DNA of 64,000 nucleotides from Oscillatoriales cyanobacterium (lineage in GTDB: Bacteria > Cyanobacteriota > Cyanobacteriia > Cyanobacteriales > Microcoleaceae), in the NCBI GenBank assembly GCA_004292955.1, contig RDXX01000015.1, positions 186,001 to 250,000 on the forward strand, given 5' to 3'. The translations under genes were made by a program, and so were the position numbers. Of the stretch, positions 24,871-34,552 are shown one piece after another. Every line of letters begins with the position of its first letter. Positions within the stretch are counted from its first letter, which is position 1. The notes beneath the pieces are model-generated. The model made no database searches. It saw only the letters and a list, made by a program, of their open reading frames with translations, and was not told the origin of the DNA.

Positions 24871-26883
24871 ATGGTAACTGCGGCAGCATCTTTTCAATTG
24901 CAAGCGCCCTTCGATCCCACGGGCGACCAACCGCTAGCGATCGCCCAACTCGTCAAAGGCATCCAAGCGGGCGATCGATTTCAAACCTTACTCGGTGCCA
25001 CAGGTACGGGCAAAACCTTCACCATTGCCTCGGCGATCGAAAAAATCGGTAGACCCACCTTAGTCTTAGCACACAACAAAACCCTGGCCGCTCAACTGTG
25101 CAACGAACTCCGCAATTTTTTCCCCAACAATGCAGTCGAATACTTTGTCAGTTATTACGACTACTACCAACCTGAAGCATACATCGCCGTCAGCGATACT
25201 TTTATTGAAAAAACCGCAGCAATTAACGATGAGATCGATATGCTGCGACACTCCGCCACGCGATCGCTCTTTGAACGCCGCGACGTAATTGTCGTAGCAT
25301 CAATTAGCTGCATTTACGGTTTGGGAATGCCCGCAGAATACCTGAAAGCTGCTATCCCTTTGCAAGTAGGAATGGAAGTCAACCAGCGGCAAATATTGCG
25401 AGATTTAGTCAACGTCCAATACAGCCGCAACGACCTAGATTTAGGTAGAGGCAAATTTCGAGTCAAAGGCGATGTTGTAGAAATCGGCCCCGCCTACGAA
25501 GATCGAATTATTCGCGTCGAATTCTTCGGCGACGAAATCGATGCGATTCGCTACGTTGACCCCGTAACTGGTAAAATCATCCAAAGTACAACGGCTTTAA
25601 ATATTTATCCTGCGCGCCACTTTGTGACTGCTGATGATAAATTAGAGGCAGCTTGCCAAGGAATAGAACTCGAATTAGAAGACAGGCTGCTAGCATTTGA
25701 AAAAGAAGGGAAACTATTAGAAGCGCAGCGGATAGAACAGCGCACCCGCTACGATTTGGAAATGCTGCGGGAAGTTGGATACTGTAACGGAGTAGAGAAT
25801 TATTCGCGGCATTTAGCAGGCCGAAATGCCGGAGAACCGCCCGAATGTTTGATTGATTATTTTCCGAAAGATTGGATGTTGGTAGTAGATGAATCCCACG
25901 TGACTGTGCCGCAAATTCGGGGAATGTACAACGGCGACCAAGCGCGGAAAAAAGTATTGATCGAACATGGTTTTCGCTTGCCAAGTGCTGCTGACAACCG
26001 CCCTTTGAAAGCAGAGGAGTTCTGGGCAAAAGAGAATCAGTGCATCTTTGTTTCTGCGACTCCGGGGAATTGGGAAATGGAAATCTCGGAAGGGAGAGTT
26101 GCCGAGCAAGTAATTCGCCCTACGGGAGTCGTCGATCCGACAATTTTCGTGCGCCCGACGGAAGGACAAATTGACGATTTGTTGGGGGAAATTAAGCAGA
26201 GAGTCACTCGGGACGAGCGAGTTTTGGTGACGACTTTGACGAAGCGGATGGCGGAGGATTTAACTGAATATTTGCAGGAAAGGGCGATTAGAGTCCGGTA
26301 TTTGCACTCGGAAATTCAGTCGATTCAACGCATCGAAATTATCCAAGATTTGCAGGATGGCAAGTTTGATGTGTTGATTGGTGTCAACTTGTTGCGGGAA
26401 GGTTTGGATTTGCCGGAAGTGTCGCTGGTGGTGATTTTGGATGCGGATAAAGAGGGGTTTTTGCGATCGGAACGTTCTTTGATTCAAACGATTGGGCGGG
26501 CGGCGCGCCACGTGCAGGGACAGGCTATTTTGTACGCGGATAATTTGACTGATAGTATGGTTAAGGCGATCGACGAAACGGATCGGCGCCGGGGGATTCA
26601 GCTAGCGTACAATAAGATGCACGGGATTACGCCGCAGCCGATCGCGAAAAAGCGATCGACTAATGCGATTCTGGCGTTTCTGGATGTGTCGCGCAAGCTG
26701 AACTCGCAGCAGTTGGAGGAGGTTTACGAACAGGTGGATGAGTTATCTTTGGACGAGATTCCTCAGTTAATCGGGCGGTTGGAGACGCAGATGAAGGCGG
26801 CGGCGAAGAAGTTGGAGTTTGAGGAGGCTGGTAAGTTGCGCGATCGAATTAAGCATTTGCGGGATAAGTTATTGGGACATTAG
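24871..26883 (+). CDS. uvrB: Excinuclease ABC subunit B
   Basis: A 670-residue UvrB, the damage-verifying helicase-like subunit of nucleotide excision repair, which is loaded by UvrA and recruits UvrC. Seen in order: [14 protein letters not shown], Walker [13 protein letters not shown] (~41-52), the beta-hairpin [11 protein letters not shown] (~96-106) that locks onto damaged DNA, VVDESHV (~338), helicase motifs [30 protein letters not shown] and [12 protein letters not shown], and the C-terminal UVR motif ([19 protein letters not shown], ~645-663) that binds UvrC. Length and motifs are those of an intact gene. Codon use and GC suit the host. Single gene, no SOS box identified by eye. Confidence 0.97.
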   Translation: MVTAAASFQLQAPFDPTGDQPLAIAQLVKGIQAGDRFQTLLGATGTGKTFTIASAIEKIGRPTLVLAHNKTLAAQLCNELRNFFPNNAVEYFVSYYDYYQPEAYIAVSDTFIEKTAAINDEIDMLRHSATRSLFERRDVIVVASISCIYGLGMPAEYLKAAIPLQVGMEVNQRQILRDLVNVQYSRNDLDLGRGKFRVKGDVVEIGPAYEDRIIRVEFFGDEIDAIRYVDPVTGKIIQSTTALNIYPARHFVTADDKLEAACQGIELELEDRLLAFEKEGKLLEAQRIEQRTRYDLEMLREVGYCNGVENYSRHLAGRNAGEPPECLIDYFPKDWMLVVDESHVTVPQIRGMYNGDQARKKVLIEHGFRLPSAADNRPLKAEEFWAKENQCIFVSATPGNWEMEISEGRVAEQVIRPTGVVDPTIFVRPTEGQIDDLLGEIKQRVTRDERVLVTTLTKRMAEDLTEYLQERAIRVRYLHSEIQSIQRIEIIQDLQDGKFDVLIGVNLLREGLDLPEVSLVVILDADKEGFLRSERSLIQTIGRAARHVQGQAILYADNLTDSMVKAIDETDRRRGIQLAYNKMHGITPQPIAKKRSTNAILAFLDVSRKLNSQQLEEVYEQVDELSLDEIPQLIGRLETQMKAAAKKLEFEEAGKLRDRIKHLRDKLLGH

Positions 26884-26954
26884 ACATCGACCATATTTAC
26901 CGTGGAACAGGCATCTTGCCTGTTCAAAATAGGCTTTTGATGTATATTAAACTC

Positions 26955-27009
26955 GGCGGTTGAAACCGCGTCTACACGAACAAAACCCGCCTTCGCGGGT
27001 TGAAGAATG
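26955..27009. repeat. REP-like repeat family E, copy 1
   Basis: GGCGGTTGAAACCGCGTCTA, a spacer, then CCCGCCTTCGCGGGTTGAAG: two small hairpins in a fixed order. A close copy is at 37665-37720. It sits directly upstream of the DUF4926 gene's ribosome-binding site. A further palindrome (GAACAGGCATCTTGCCTGTT) is at ~26903. Confidence 0.75.
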
Positions 27010-27016
27010 GGGAGCA

Positions 27017-27283
27017 ATGAGCAAATTTCAGTTATTCGATGCAGTATGTTTAACCGAAGCAGTCGCCCTCGGTGATGGCGAGATTGCACCGCCAGAAACA
27101 GCCGGGGCAATTGTTGAGGTATTCAAAAACGGTGAAGCCTATTTAGTCGAGTTATTTGGCGGATGGGTGAAAGCAGAAGTTGGCGGAGATTTTGTTACCG
27201 CAACTCAGGATGAACCAGAATCATTTATGGAAACGATAGGTGTTGAAACGGTTTATCCGCATCAGTTGCGATTATACAACTGA
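27017..27283 (+). CDS. DUF4926 family protein
   Basis: An 88-residue protein from ATG 27017-27019, with a good ribosome-binding site (GGGGAG) just before; a frame extension further upstream crosses a repeat and is rejected. The sequence FQLFDAVCLTEAVALGDGEI, GAIVEVFKNGEAYLVELFGG matches DUF4926, small SH3-like beta proteins often seen near toxin-antitoxin loci. Function is not established. The PemK/MazF module lies nearby on the opposite strand. Confidence 0.75.
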   Translation: MSKFQLFDAVCLTEAVALGDGEIAPPETAGAIVEVFKNGEAYLVELFGGWVKAEVGGDFVTATQDEPESFMETIGVETVYPHQLRLYN

Positions 27284-27294
27284 CGCATGGGCCC

Positions 27295-27358
27295 AGAAAC
27301 CGGGTTTTTGTGAAAATACTTCGTTGTGGCGAGTAAATTCGTTAAAAACCCGGTTTCT
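27295..27358. repeat. Large hairpin repeat AGAAACCGGGTTTTT
   Basis: The inverted arms AGAAACCGGGTTTTT and AAAAACCCGGTTTCT enclose ~34 bp. The same hairpin is at 54876-54942, and AGAAACCGGGTTTCT occurs twice near 63931-63996. Here it may end the DUF4926 transcript. Confidence 0.8.
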
Positions 27359-27475
27359 TTGTCGGAGTGCATAAATTCCGATCGACCTATTATATCGACC
27401 TATTATATAGATGAATGGGAAGGGCGCTCGCATTAAGAATTTGCGCGATCGACTGTTAGGTTATTAATGGATAAT

Positions 27476-27844
27476 TTAAAAGCCGAACATTAGCTTGAGT
27501 CCATTTGCGATCGGCTGATACTCTTCTGCGGTTAAACTGCCAAGATACCGCAATATTCGCCGGATATCTACAGTGCGTACTTGATCCAGCAATACTATCG
27601 AGTCGGCAGTTAGATTTCCCACTCCTGCCCGAAGACTTGGGTATAAAATTGGATTTTGTGCAGTCCAATCTCCTGATTGTCTGGTAATCGGCACAACAAT
27701 CACAAGCTCAAAACGGATCGTACCTGTGTCGCTTGGGCTCCCCACTACTACAGCAGGGCGTCTTCCTTGTTGTTCGTGCAGTGCAGGCGTTTGAGGAGGG
27801 AAATCAACGAGTAAAATATCGCGGATGTTGAATGTATTAGTCAC
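27476..27844 (-). CDS. PemK/MazF-type mRNA interferase toxin
   Basis: A 122-residue protein: FNIRDILLVDFPPQ (N-terminal strand), GRRPAVVVGSPSD (RP-x-VV motif), ELVIVVPITRQSGDW (the V-x-P-x-T/S signature), NLTADSIVLLDQVRTVDIRR (S-x-x-x-x-D-Q-x-R). All the usual PemK/MazF landmarks are present and the length is typical. Such toxins cleave RNA, usually on an ACA- or UAC-like core, and are held inactive by an upstream-encoded partner. The gene starts 5 bases after the upstream HTH-protein gene stops, so the two form one transcript. Confidence 0.9.
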   Translation of the reverse strand: MTNTFNIRDILLVDFPPQTPALHEQQGRRPAVVVGSPSDTGTIRFELVIVVPITRQSGDWTAQNPILYPSLRAGVGNLTADSIVLLDQVRTVDIRRILRYLGSLTAEEYQPIANGLKLMFGF

Positions 27845-27849
27845 GCTTA

Positions 27850-28254
27850 TTACTTTACCCTTTCGTCTTCAAGAATAACGGCACCTACTCCCGGTATATA
27901 GCGCACAGGTTGGCCAAGTTTCATCGGATCTACATCTCCCCAATCATAGGGGGGAATTTCATTATCGACGAGGTAAAGTTGGCGCCAAGGCGATTTTGCC
28001 AATGCTTCCTCGGAAATGTCAGGAAAAAACATGAGCACTTCTGGGATACCGACTGGAAAACCATTGAGTTTGCTCAAGCCATCTATAATGGCGGCTAGGA
28101 CTGATAAGTCTAGGTGGCTGAGGTTTTCTGCTTTTTCGATCAGTTGGTATACGGTTTCAGGATTGAGTGTTTCGCCGACAGCTTCGATTAAGTTTTCGGG
28201 GGTGAAGCCTCGACATTTCAAGTATTCGGCTAGTTGTAAGCGAATTGTACTCAT
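27850..28254 (-). CDS. HTH protein, presumed antitoxin of the PemK/MazF toxin
   Basis: A 134-residue protein with an N-terminal helix-turn-helix-like region (RLQLAEYLKCRGFTPENLIE, then TVYQLIEKAENLSHLDLSVL) of XRE character, and a C-terminal part (WGDVDPMKLGQPVRYIPGVG) that may wrap the toxin. It precedes the toxin gene on the same strand with only a few bases between. The gene order antitoxin-toxin and tight spacing are those of type II modules. The antitoxin role is inferred from position; no known antitoxin family was recognised with certainty. The HTH would suit autoregulation of the module. Confidence 0.65.
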   Translation of the reverse strand: MSTIRLQLAEYLKCRGFTPENLIEAVGETLNPETVYQLIEKAENLSHLDLSVLAAIIDGLSKLNGFPVGIPEVLMFFPDISEEALAKSPWRQLYLVDNEIPPYDWGDVDPMKLGQPVRYIPGVGAVILEDERVK

Positions 28255-28343
28255 GGGTTTAGTGGAGAAAGATTTTAGGGTGAAGGGCGATCGCCCTTTA
28301 CCATTGTCTTATTTTTTGGATGGTAAGGGCGATCGGCTTTTTG

Positions 28344-28616
28344 TTAAATTCCTAGTCTATCCGTAACATATTCGCGATCGTGACAATCTGCGTGTGATGA
28401 ACCATCGTTATCCCAAGGATTTGGCTGACAATCAAGTTCGTACTTCAAGTCATCTATTTCCTGTCGCTGTTCTTGGATAGTTTCGTCCTTGTCATCAAGC
28501 AGACTGCGGATACACTCTGCCCAAGCGGGGTTTAACTCCTCCAAAGCAGAGAAGATCGGAGTCAGGCTATGCTTGGCATACAATAGTCCATCTTGTGGGT
28601 TATAATTGTCGAACAT
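28344..28616 (-). CDS. Small acidic protein of unknown function
   Basis: A 90-residue protein from ATG 28614-28616 (MFDNYNPQDGLLYAKHSLTP). It is acidic with a predicted helical middle (IRSLLDDKDETIQEQRQEID, a short coiled coil) and a His/Cys-containing tail (SSHADCHDREYV). I recognise no family. It lies ~90 bp upstream of the toxin-antitoxin pair on the same strand, so it may belong to the same accessory unit. The frame extends three codons to a TTG, which is less likely as start. Confidence 0.5.
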   Translation of the reverse strand: MFDNYNPQDGLLYAKHSLTPIFSALEELNPAWAECIRSLLDDKDETIQEQRQEIDDLKYELDCQPNPWDNDGSSHADCHDREYVTDRLGI

Positions 28617-29073
28617 ATATTTCAAAAGTTGGGTTTAGTTGTGTGGGTCTGACGTTTACAGGTCAAATCAACTTAGCTACCTAGCTAAAACGAGGGCATT
28701 GTCTGAATTAGTAGTTCAGGCGGGCCTTTTTCGTATCAGGATAGGATTCGGTATTGCGAAAAATCCAAGATTGCAAAAAATACAAGACATTAGAGAGTTC
28801 TTATACTTGGCAATTTGAGGAGTTTTTGTCTTCTTTTGTCTTTTAAGACTTTAACACTGGCCAGCAGAATTGGCAACTATATTTTGTGCCAAATATCGAT
28901 AAATATAAACCTCTCTACCTGATATCAGCGTCAATCCAATCTGGGAAATTTTCCCAATATTGGGAATAATGACTTGAAAGATTGTTGAGTTAGGTATGCT
29001 AAAGTTTAGATCGCTCCTCTATCCCATTTCCTCTGCGTCAAGGGCGATCGCCCAAAACACCACCAAAAACCAA
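28617..29073. other. Intergenic region
   Basis: No gene is visible in these 457 bp. The sequence is AT-rich and carries no repeat of the families seen elsewhere. Confidence 0.5.
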
Positions 29074-29598
29074 CTACTTGCTCAATACCACAGCATCCGT
29101 ACTGCTAGCAAAAGCCGGATGAATAAACTCCTCCTTCTCGAACAGCGTGATGAAACCCTGATCTACAGCTAGCTGCATCACTTCCGTCAAAAATCCTCTG
29201 AGGGTATCTAATACTTGAGTGCGATCGCATTCAAACACCTTTTCCCAGCACGAAGTCCCAAACTCGATCCAAGTGCAGTTAATCTTATTGTCGATCGGTA
29301 GCAACATAATAGTAAACCAACTCTCACCAAAGTCTATTTCTATTGGTTTACCTTGCGATAGCTTCGCAATTTCCTTGGGAAAGTAATTGTCGATCATCAT
29401 ACAGATATCTGGATCTAAAAACACCTCTTTTTGAGCATCACCTATTTCTATGAAAACTTTATGGTTGTATTCAAAACAGAAACATCGCCATCCCATTTCA
29501 AAATGAGAAAGCTCTCCTAATGGATCTTCTGGAGGTTCTGCCCAGTCTTCTAAGAAACGCTCTCCTAATTTAAAATTAAATTTTTGACCGCTATTCAT
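29074..29598 (-). CDS. Protein of unknown function
   Basis: A 174-residue protein from ATG 29596-29598 (MNSGQKFNFKLGERFLEDWA), chosen because AGGAG lies about 9 bases upstream; the frame is open for 38 more codons but those lack a ribosome-binding site. It is acidic and mixed alpha/beta (HKVFIEIGDAQKEVFLDPDI, ESWFTIMLLPIDNKINCTWI), with no membrane segment. No family was recognised. It is divergent from the PstS-like gene with a 259-bp spacer. Confidence 0.6.
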   Translation of the reverse strand: MNSGQKFNFKLGERFLEDWAEPPEDPLGELSHFEMGWRCFCFEYNHKVFIEIGDAQKEVFLDPDICMMIDNYFPKEIAKLSQGKPIEIDFGESWFTIMLLPIDNKINCTWIEFGTSCWEKVFECDRTQVLDTLRGFLTEVMQLAVDQGFITLFEKEEFIHPAFASSTDAVVLSK

Positions 29599-29857
29599 GG
29601 CTGCTACTCCTATGTTAGAACTTCGCGCTCTCCCGATTATGCAAAAGTATGAAAATATATGATATTCGATCGCACTTACAGATTTTTGCTCAAACGCTTC
29701 GACTATACACAAGTTTGTAAAGAATTTTTAAATAGATCGCCACTTTTCGGTATTTATGTTAGTGTAAGGCCAAGTCAGGGAAGCACAAAAAAATGATTGC
29801 TGTTTGGTTTGATGAAAAATTTAGCAAGCTGACAATATTACCCAATAATTGTATACT

Positions 29858-30724
29858 ATGAAACGGAATTTATTAATCCTGACTTTAGGCGCGATCGCAC
29901 TTTTTGGCTTGCCCAGTTGCTCAACAAACGCCAGTACCTCCACGGCTACAACGGTTGCAACGGCAGCAGCGCCAACTGATGCCTCGCTCAAAATCGGAGG
30001 TTCAAGCAGCACAATAGGTGTGATTCAGACGCTAGCGACTAATTATGAATCCACCTCCCAAAACACCAAAATTACTCAGTTAGAGCCGGGACAATCTGAA
30101 ACAGTGATTGCAGGAGTCAAACAACAACTTATTGATATTGGTGCAATTTCTAAAACATTAAAGCCCGAGGAAAATGATGGCACATTAGAGTTTCGTGAAG
30201 TCGCCCACGATGCCCTTCTCGTTGCTACTCATCCCAGCGTCAAAGGGGTGAAAAACCTGACCACTAAAGACCTCAAAGCCATTTACAGCGGCACCTTGAC
30301 CAACTGGAAAAAACTGGGCGGGCCCGATGCTAAGATTGTGGTACTCGATCGCCCAGAAGATGAATCTGCCAAACGCCTCCTCCGCAAACACTATCTCGGA
30401 AAAGATTTGAAGAGTTCACCGCAAGCAGTAGTGTTCCGCAAAGAAGGAGAATTAATCGAGGCGATTCAAAGCACTCCCTACAGCATCGGTACTTTTTCCC
30501 TGGCTTACGCCATTTCCCATAAACTACCCGTAAACCGTCTTAGTCTCAACAATGTTGAGCCTACAGCCGAAAATGTCAAAGCAGGCAAATATCAAATGGT
30601 ACGCCCGATCGAAATTCTTTGGCATAAAAATGCTTCGGAGTCTACTCAAGGACTGATTAAATACATTTTTAGCCCGTCAGGAACCACTGCTTTGGAGAAG
30701 TCTGGGTTTGTTGTTAGTAAATAG
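29858..30724 (+). CDS. PstS-like phosphate-type substrate-binding lipoprotein
   Basis: A 288-residue protein from ATG 29858 (MKRNLLILTLGAIALFGLPS), with a lipobox ending in Cys (GLPSC, ~21). The mature part is a PBP type II fold of the phosphate-binding class: SLKIGGSSSTIGVIQTLATN, ISKTLKPEENDG, THPSVKGVKNLTTKDLKAIY and SGTLTNWKKLGG, close to PstS. It would bind a phosphate-like anion outside the inner membrane. No pstCAB permease genes follow; a membrane histidine kinase gene comes next on the same strand after 227 bp. That makes a sensing role plausible, but unproven. Confidence 0.8.
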   Translation: MKRNLLILTLGAIALFGLPSCSTNASTSTATTVATAAAPTDASLKIGGSSSTIGVIQTLATNYESTSQNTKITQLEPGQSETVIAGVKQQLIDIGAISKTLKPEENDGTLEFREVAHDALLVATHPSVKGVKNLTTKDLKAIYSGTLTNWKKLGGPDAKIVVLDRPEDESAKRLLRKHYLGKDLKSSPQAVVFRKEGELIEAIQSTPYSIGTFSLAYAISHKLPVNRLSLNNVEPTAENVKAGKYQMVRPIEILWHKNASESTQGLIKYIFSPSGTTALEKSGFVVSK

Positions 30725-30951
30725 CATCAACTTGAGCTGCGAACCTAGTGTCAGCTTACTGATGAGTTAACAATCTTCTCGATCCTTCTCTATCCAGCTT
30801 TGTTAAGAAGGGACTAGACGATCGATTCCCCCTTTTTAAGGAATATTTACTGGTATCGAGAGTGCGCGGTAAGCTAGATTTATTAAACAACTTGACGTTT
30901 AAATTGACACTACATGGTTTTAGCTACACTCAATCCTAGGTTGAAGTAGAT

Positions 30952-32913
30952 ATGTTACAGGGCTTCAGATATGTGCGACTCCCTATCTCAGTCAAGCTGT
31001 TGTCTCCTTTGTTGGTGGCATTCCTTAGCCTGTGGACTTTCGGAACCCTGGGCTTTGGTTATTTTGCCAGAAAGAACTTAGAACAAACGGCGCACAAGGA
31101 GATAGAAGATAGGGCTACTTTACTCCAACAAGATCTGAAGCAAAAGCAAGAATTGCTCTACTTAAAAGCTCGTTGGGTGAGCGAGGACAGGAATGTAATC
31201 AGGGCCGTTGCTGCGGGCGATCGCCCTTTATTGCTCCGTACCATGTTACCAATCCAGGCATCCTTAAAACTGGATTTGATCAGAATCGTAGACACAAATG
31301 GTGAACTCTTAGTATCTTCGCAGCAGGGAGCACTGACACAAGCAATATTAGAAGATACTGCCATCAATCGTGCGGCTCGTGCTGGACTAAGTTTATCGGG
31401 CATTCTGCTGGCAGAAAAAGGGGCTGTACCCTCCCTGGTGGGATTGATCTCGATCAAATCTTCTACACAAATTTTGGCTGGTTTGGTTGTGGGGGGTGCG
31501 ATTGACGACGCACTACTTCAGCAAATTCGCGGTAACACATCCATGCACTTAGTTGCATTCCAGGGCGATCGCATAACTGCTTCTACTTTACAGCTTAATC
31601 GCGCTCGACCCTGGCAAGCTCCCCAGCCTGAATCTCTACCTAAAGTGGCAAAGATTGCAGGCGAAAACTACTTGATTAAAACGATCGGGCTACCAGGATT
31701 CGATCGCGCAACCCTCAAAATCGCCGTACTCAAGTCTGTCATACAAACCGAACAAGCAGAACAAAAGTTGTGGTTTGTGGTGGGTGGCTTTGGGCTGCTG
31801 GGAAGTTTCCTGGTGACGGGAGTGACACTCTGGGGATTTCGCATCACCCAATCTCTGGGGCGTCGGATTCAAAGCCTAACCCAAGCAACCCAGCAATTAG
31901 CCCAAGGCGACTTAACGACTCGCATTCCTGTCAACAACCAAGATGAAGTGGGGATTCTGGCACAATCATTTAACGTTATGGCACAAGAGCTAACAAATCG
32001 CGATCGACAACTAAGCCAACAAATGCAGCAATTAGAAAGCACGCTGAAAGAATTGCATCGTACCCAGAGTCAGATGGTGCAGAGTGAAAAAATGTCAGCA
32101 CTAGGGCAAATGGTAGCAGGCGTAGCCCATGAAATCAACAATCCAGTTAGCTTTATTCACGGCAACATCACATACGTCAATCAATATACACAAGAACTGC
32201 TGCGATTGCTCAATTCATATCAACAGCACTATCCGAACCCTCCCCAATCGCTGCAAACAGAACTAGATGATGTGGATCTAAATTTTCTGAGTGAAGATCT
32301 CACCAAGGTACTGCATTCGATGCAAGTAGGCTCCGATCGCATTCGGGAAATTGTAATTTCGCTCCGCAATTTTGCTCGCCTGGATCAAGCAGAATTGAAG
32401 TTTGTCAATCTGCATGAAGGCATTGATAACACATTAATGATTGTGCAACACCGCATCAAAGCGACAGCACAACACCCAACCATTGAGATCGTAAAACAAT
32501 ATGGCGATTTGCCGCAGGTAGAATGCTATGCAGGACAACTCAACCAAGTATTTATGAACCTGCTAGTAAATGCGATTGACGCCTTGGAGGAGAGCAACCG
32601 AGGGCGCAGTTTCGATCAGATTGCCACCAACCCGAACACGATCTGCATTACTACCTCTCGCACGGAACCAAATCAAGTGCAGATAGTGTTTGCCGATAAT
32701 GGTGCAGGTATTCCAGAGAATGTGCGATCGCGCCTATTTGACCCTTTCTTCACCACCAAGCCAGTGGGAAAGGGAACCGGGTTAGGCTTATCTATTAGCT
32801 ATCAGATAATTGCTGAAAAGCATGGCGGAAAATTATGGTGCGATACTGCACCAAACTGCGGCACGAAATTTATCATCGAGCTGCCAATATCGGGCAACCA
32901 TCAAGTTCATTAG
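30952..32913 (+). CDS. Membrane sensor histidine kinase (extracytoplasmic sensor, HAMP, HisKA, HATPase)
   Basis: A 653-residue kinase. TM1 is LLSPLLVAFLSLWTFGTLGF (~17-36), then an extracytoplasmic Cache-like domain (~45-270, with KLDLIRIVDTNGELLVSSQQ), TM2 VVGGFGLLGSFLVTGVTLWG (~276-295), HAMP (~298-350, NNQDEVGILAQSFNVMA), a coiled coil, HisKA with GVAHEINNPVSFIHGN (~395), and HATPase with MNLLVNAIDAL, FADNGAGIPE and GKGTGLGLSIS. The H-box is of the HEINNP (HPK4-like) type common in cyanobacteria. It autophosphorylates at His and passes the phosphate to an unlinked regulator. Next to a PstS-like lipoprotein, phosphate or anion sensing is a fair guess only. Confidence 0.9.
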   Translation: MLQGFRYVRLPISVKLLSPLLVAFLSLWTFGTLGFGYFARKNLEQTAHKEIEDRATLLQQDLKQKQELLYLKARWVSEDRNVIRAVAAGDRPLLLRTMLPIQASLKLDLIRIVDTNGELLVSSQQGALTQAILEDTAINRAARAGLSLSGILLAEKGAVPSLVGLISIKSSTQILAGLVVGGAIDDALLQQIRGNTSMHLVAFQGDRITASTLQLNRARPWQAPQPESLPKVAKIAGENYLIKTIGLPGFDRATLKIAVLKSVIQTEQAEQKLWFVVGGFGLLGSFLVTGVTLWGFRITQSLGRRIQSLTQATQQLAQGDLTTRIPVNNQDEVGILAQSFNVMAQELTNRDRQLSQQMQQLESTLKELHRTQSQMVQSEKMSALGQMVAGVAHEINNPVSFIHGNITYVNQYTQELLRLLNSYQQHYPNPPQSLQTELDDVDLNFLSEDLTKVLHSMQVGSDRIREIVISLRNFARLDQAELKFVNLHEGIDNTLMIVQHRIKATAQHPTIEIVKQYGDLPQVECYAGQLNQVFMNLLVNAIDALEESNRGRSFDQIATNPNTICITTSRTEPNQVQIVFADNGAGIPENVRSRLFDPFFTTKPVGKGTGLGLSISYQIIAEKHGGKLWCDTAPNCGTKFIIELPISGNHQVH

Positions 32914-33350
32914 GGAAATAATTATAGCACTTATGGTGTAACATGAGTTACGCTTAGGTAATTGATAATTGGCAATTAGCAATTGCTCTGAAGGTCTGTA
33001 GTGAGGACTTTAGTCCGCATTCACCTGAGGAATAAAATCAAATCCGGTAGCATCCGAATTATGTAGTGCGAGCGAGACGCTCGCGATCCACTCGCGAGCG
33101 AGACGCTCGCACTGAACGATTCAAATATATAATTCCGATGCTACCGGAAACGATATAAAATCCGAACGAGCGAACCAATTTTAGGATGGCGATTCCAGCG
33201 AAAATGATATGATTTAACCTTAACAAAAACGGTTCGTATTGCCCTTCATTTTGTGTTTGGGCTGCGGACTGAAGTCCGCACTACGAACCTTACTGATTGC
33301 GGTCATTCGAGCGGAGGCTATATCACTTAACCGCAACCTACTAATAAGGA
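32914..33350. other. Repeat-filled intergenic region
   Basis: No gene is present. It contains an AGGACTTTAGTCC-type palindrome (~33005), a MITE family C element (33043-33148) and GCGGACTGAAGTCCGCACTA at ~33261. Confidence 0.6.
33043..33148. mobile_element. MITE-like family C, copy 1
   Basis: The 20-bp ends TCCGGTAGCATCCGAATTAT and the complement of TCCGGTAGCATCGGAATTAT differ at one base. Inside is a large palindrome with GTGCGAGCGAGACGCTCGC arms. A reverse-oriented, one-end-truncated copy is at 48434-48524. Confidence 0.75.
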
Positions 33351-34388
33351 TTACGGCGTGGGATTGGGATAATTCGCGTGTACCGAATTGATTTCTGCTA
33401 CGATATCTCGATCGAGAGTCACCTCCAAACTGCTAAGATTTTCCTCAAGTTGTGCGATCGATGTTGCACCGATAATTGTGCTAGTTACGAACCAACGCGA
33501 TCGCACATAAGCCAAAGCCATTTGCGCCGGACTCAAACCGTGCGATCGCGCAATCTCAACATAGGCTTTCACGGCATCGTTCAGATTAGTTTTATCGTAA
33601 CGTTGACCGAATCCTGCGAACAAAGCCAGTCGGGAATTTTCCGGGATTCCATTTAGATATTTACCCGTTAAAAGTCCGAAACCCAAGGGACTGTAAGCCA
33701 TCAATCCCACATTTTTAAATCTGCAAGTTTCTGCCAAATTCATGTGAAAAGTCCGATTGCTCAAACTGAAAGCATTCTGAATCGAAATAACCTTCGGCAA
33801 ATCGTGTTTTTCGGCTAATTCGCAAAACTCGCAAACTCCCCAAGGCGTTTCGTTGCTCAAACCCAAATAGCGAATTTTGCCAGCTTTAATTAAGTCAGCA
33901 AATACCTCTAATTGTTCCAAAATCGGTACGGTTTCGTGTTCTTGGGCGATGTCGTAATCTGGCGCACCAAATAGGGGCACGTAGCGATCGGGCCAGTGGA
34001 TCTGATAGAGGTCGATGTAGTCTGTTTGCAGGCGCTTCAGGCTGTCGTTCAGGGCTTTTTCGACATTTGGGCGATCGATCTGATTTTTCCCTTCCCTAAT
34101 CCACTTCAATCGAGTGCTTCTCCCCGCCACTTTAGTAGCTATAATGACTTTATCCCGCTGCTGTCGCGCCAACCATTCGCCGATATATTCCTCGGTTTTG
34201 CCCTGAGTTTCGGGTTTTCCCGGCACCGGATACATTTCTGCCGTATCGATAAAGTTGATGCCTCGGGCGATCGCAAAATCGAGCTGTTCAGCCGCTTCTG
34301 CAACCGTATTCTGCTGGCCGTAAGTCATCGTACCCAAACAGATTTCAGATACTAATAAGTCGCTGTTACCTAGTTTTTTGTATTCCAC
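33351..34388 (-). CDS. NADP(H)-dependent aldo-keto reductase, Tas-like
   Basis: A 345-residue aldo-keto reductase of the Tas type. The N-terminus MEYKKLGNSDLLVSEICLGT is typical. The catalytic tetrad is visible as FIDTAEMYPV (Asp and Tyr), KVIIATKVAG (Lys) and DLYQIHWPDRYV (His). The barrel end ALAYVRSRWFVTSTIIGATS, IAQLEENLSSL binds the adenine-ribose phosphate side of NADPH. The enzyme reduces carbonyls in the cytoplasm; the physiological substrate is unknown. It is a single gene, divergent from the DegT aminotransferase gene across 164 bp. Confidence 0.9.
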   Translation of the reverse strand: MEYKKLGNSDLLVSEICLGTMTYGQQNTVAEAAEQLDFAIARGINFIDTAEMYPVPGKPETQGKTEEYIGEWLARQQRDKVIIATKVAGRSTRLKWIREGKNQIDRPNVEKALNDSLKRLQTDYIDLYQIHWPDRYVPLFGAPDYDIAQEHETVPILEQLEVFADLIKAGKIRYLGLSNETPWGVCEFCELAEKHDLPKVISIQNAFSLSNRTFHMNLAETCRFKNVGLMAYSPLGFGLLTGKYLNGIPENSRLALFAGFGQRYDKTNLNDAVKAYVEIARSHGLSPAQMALAYVRSRWFVTSTIIGATSIAQLEENLSSLEVTLDRDIVAEINSVHANYPNPTP

Positions 34389-34552
34389 GATCTCAATTGC
34401 CGAAAAATTATAATATACAGCTCAGAAAAGTGAGATCGGCTTTCTCCTCTATTCCTCTTTTTCTCTGCGATCTCTGCGCCCTCTGCGGTTAAAAAAAATA
34501 AAATATCTCCGCAATTAAGTGCTAATATAAATAATTACTCTCCCTCCGATGT

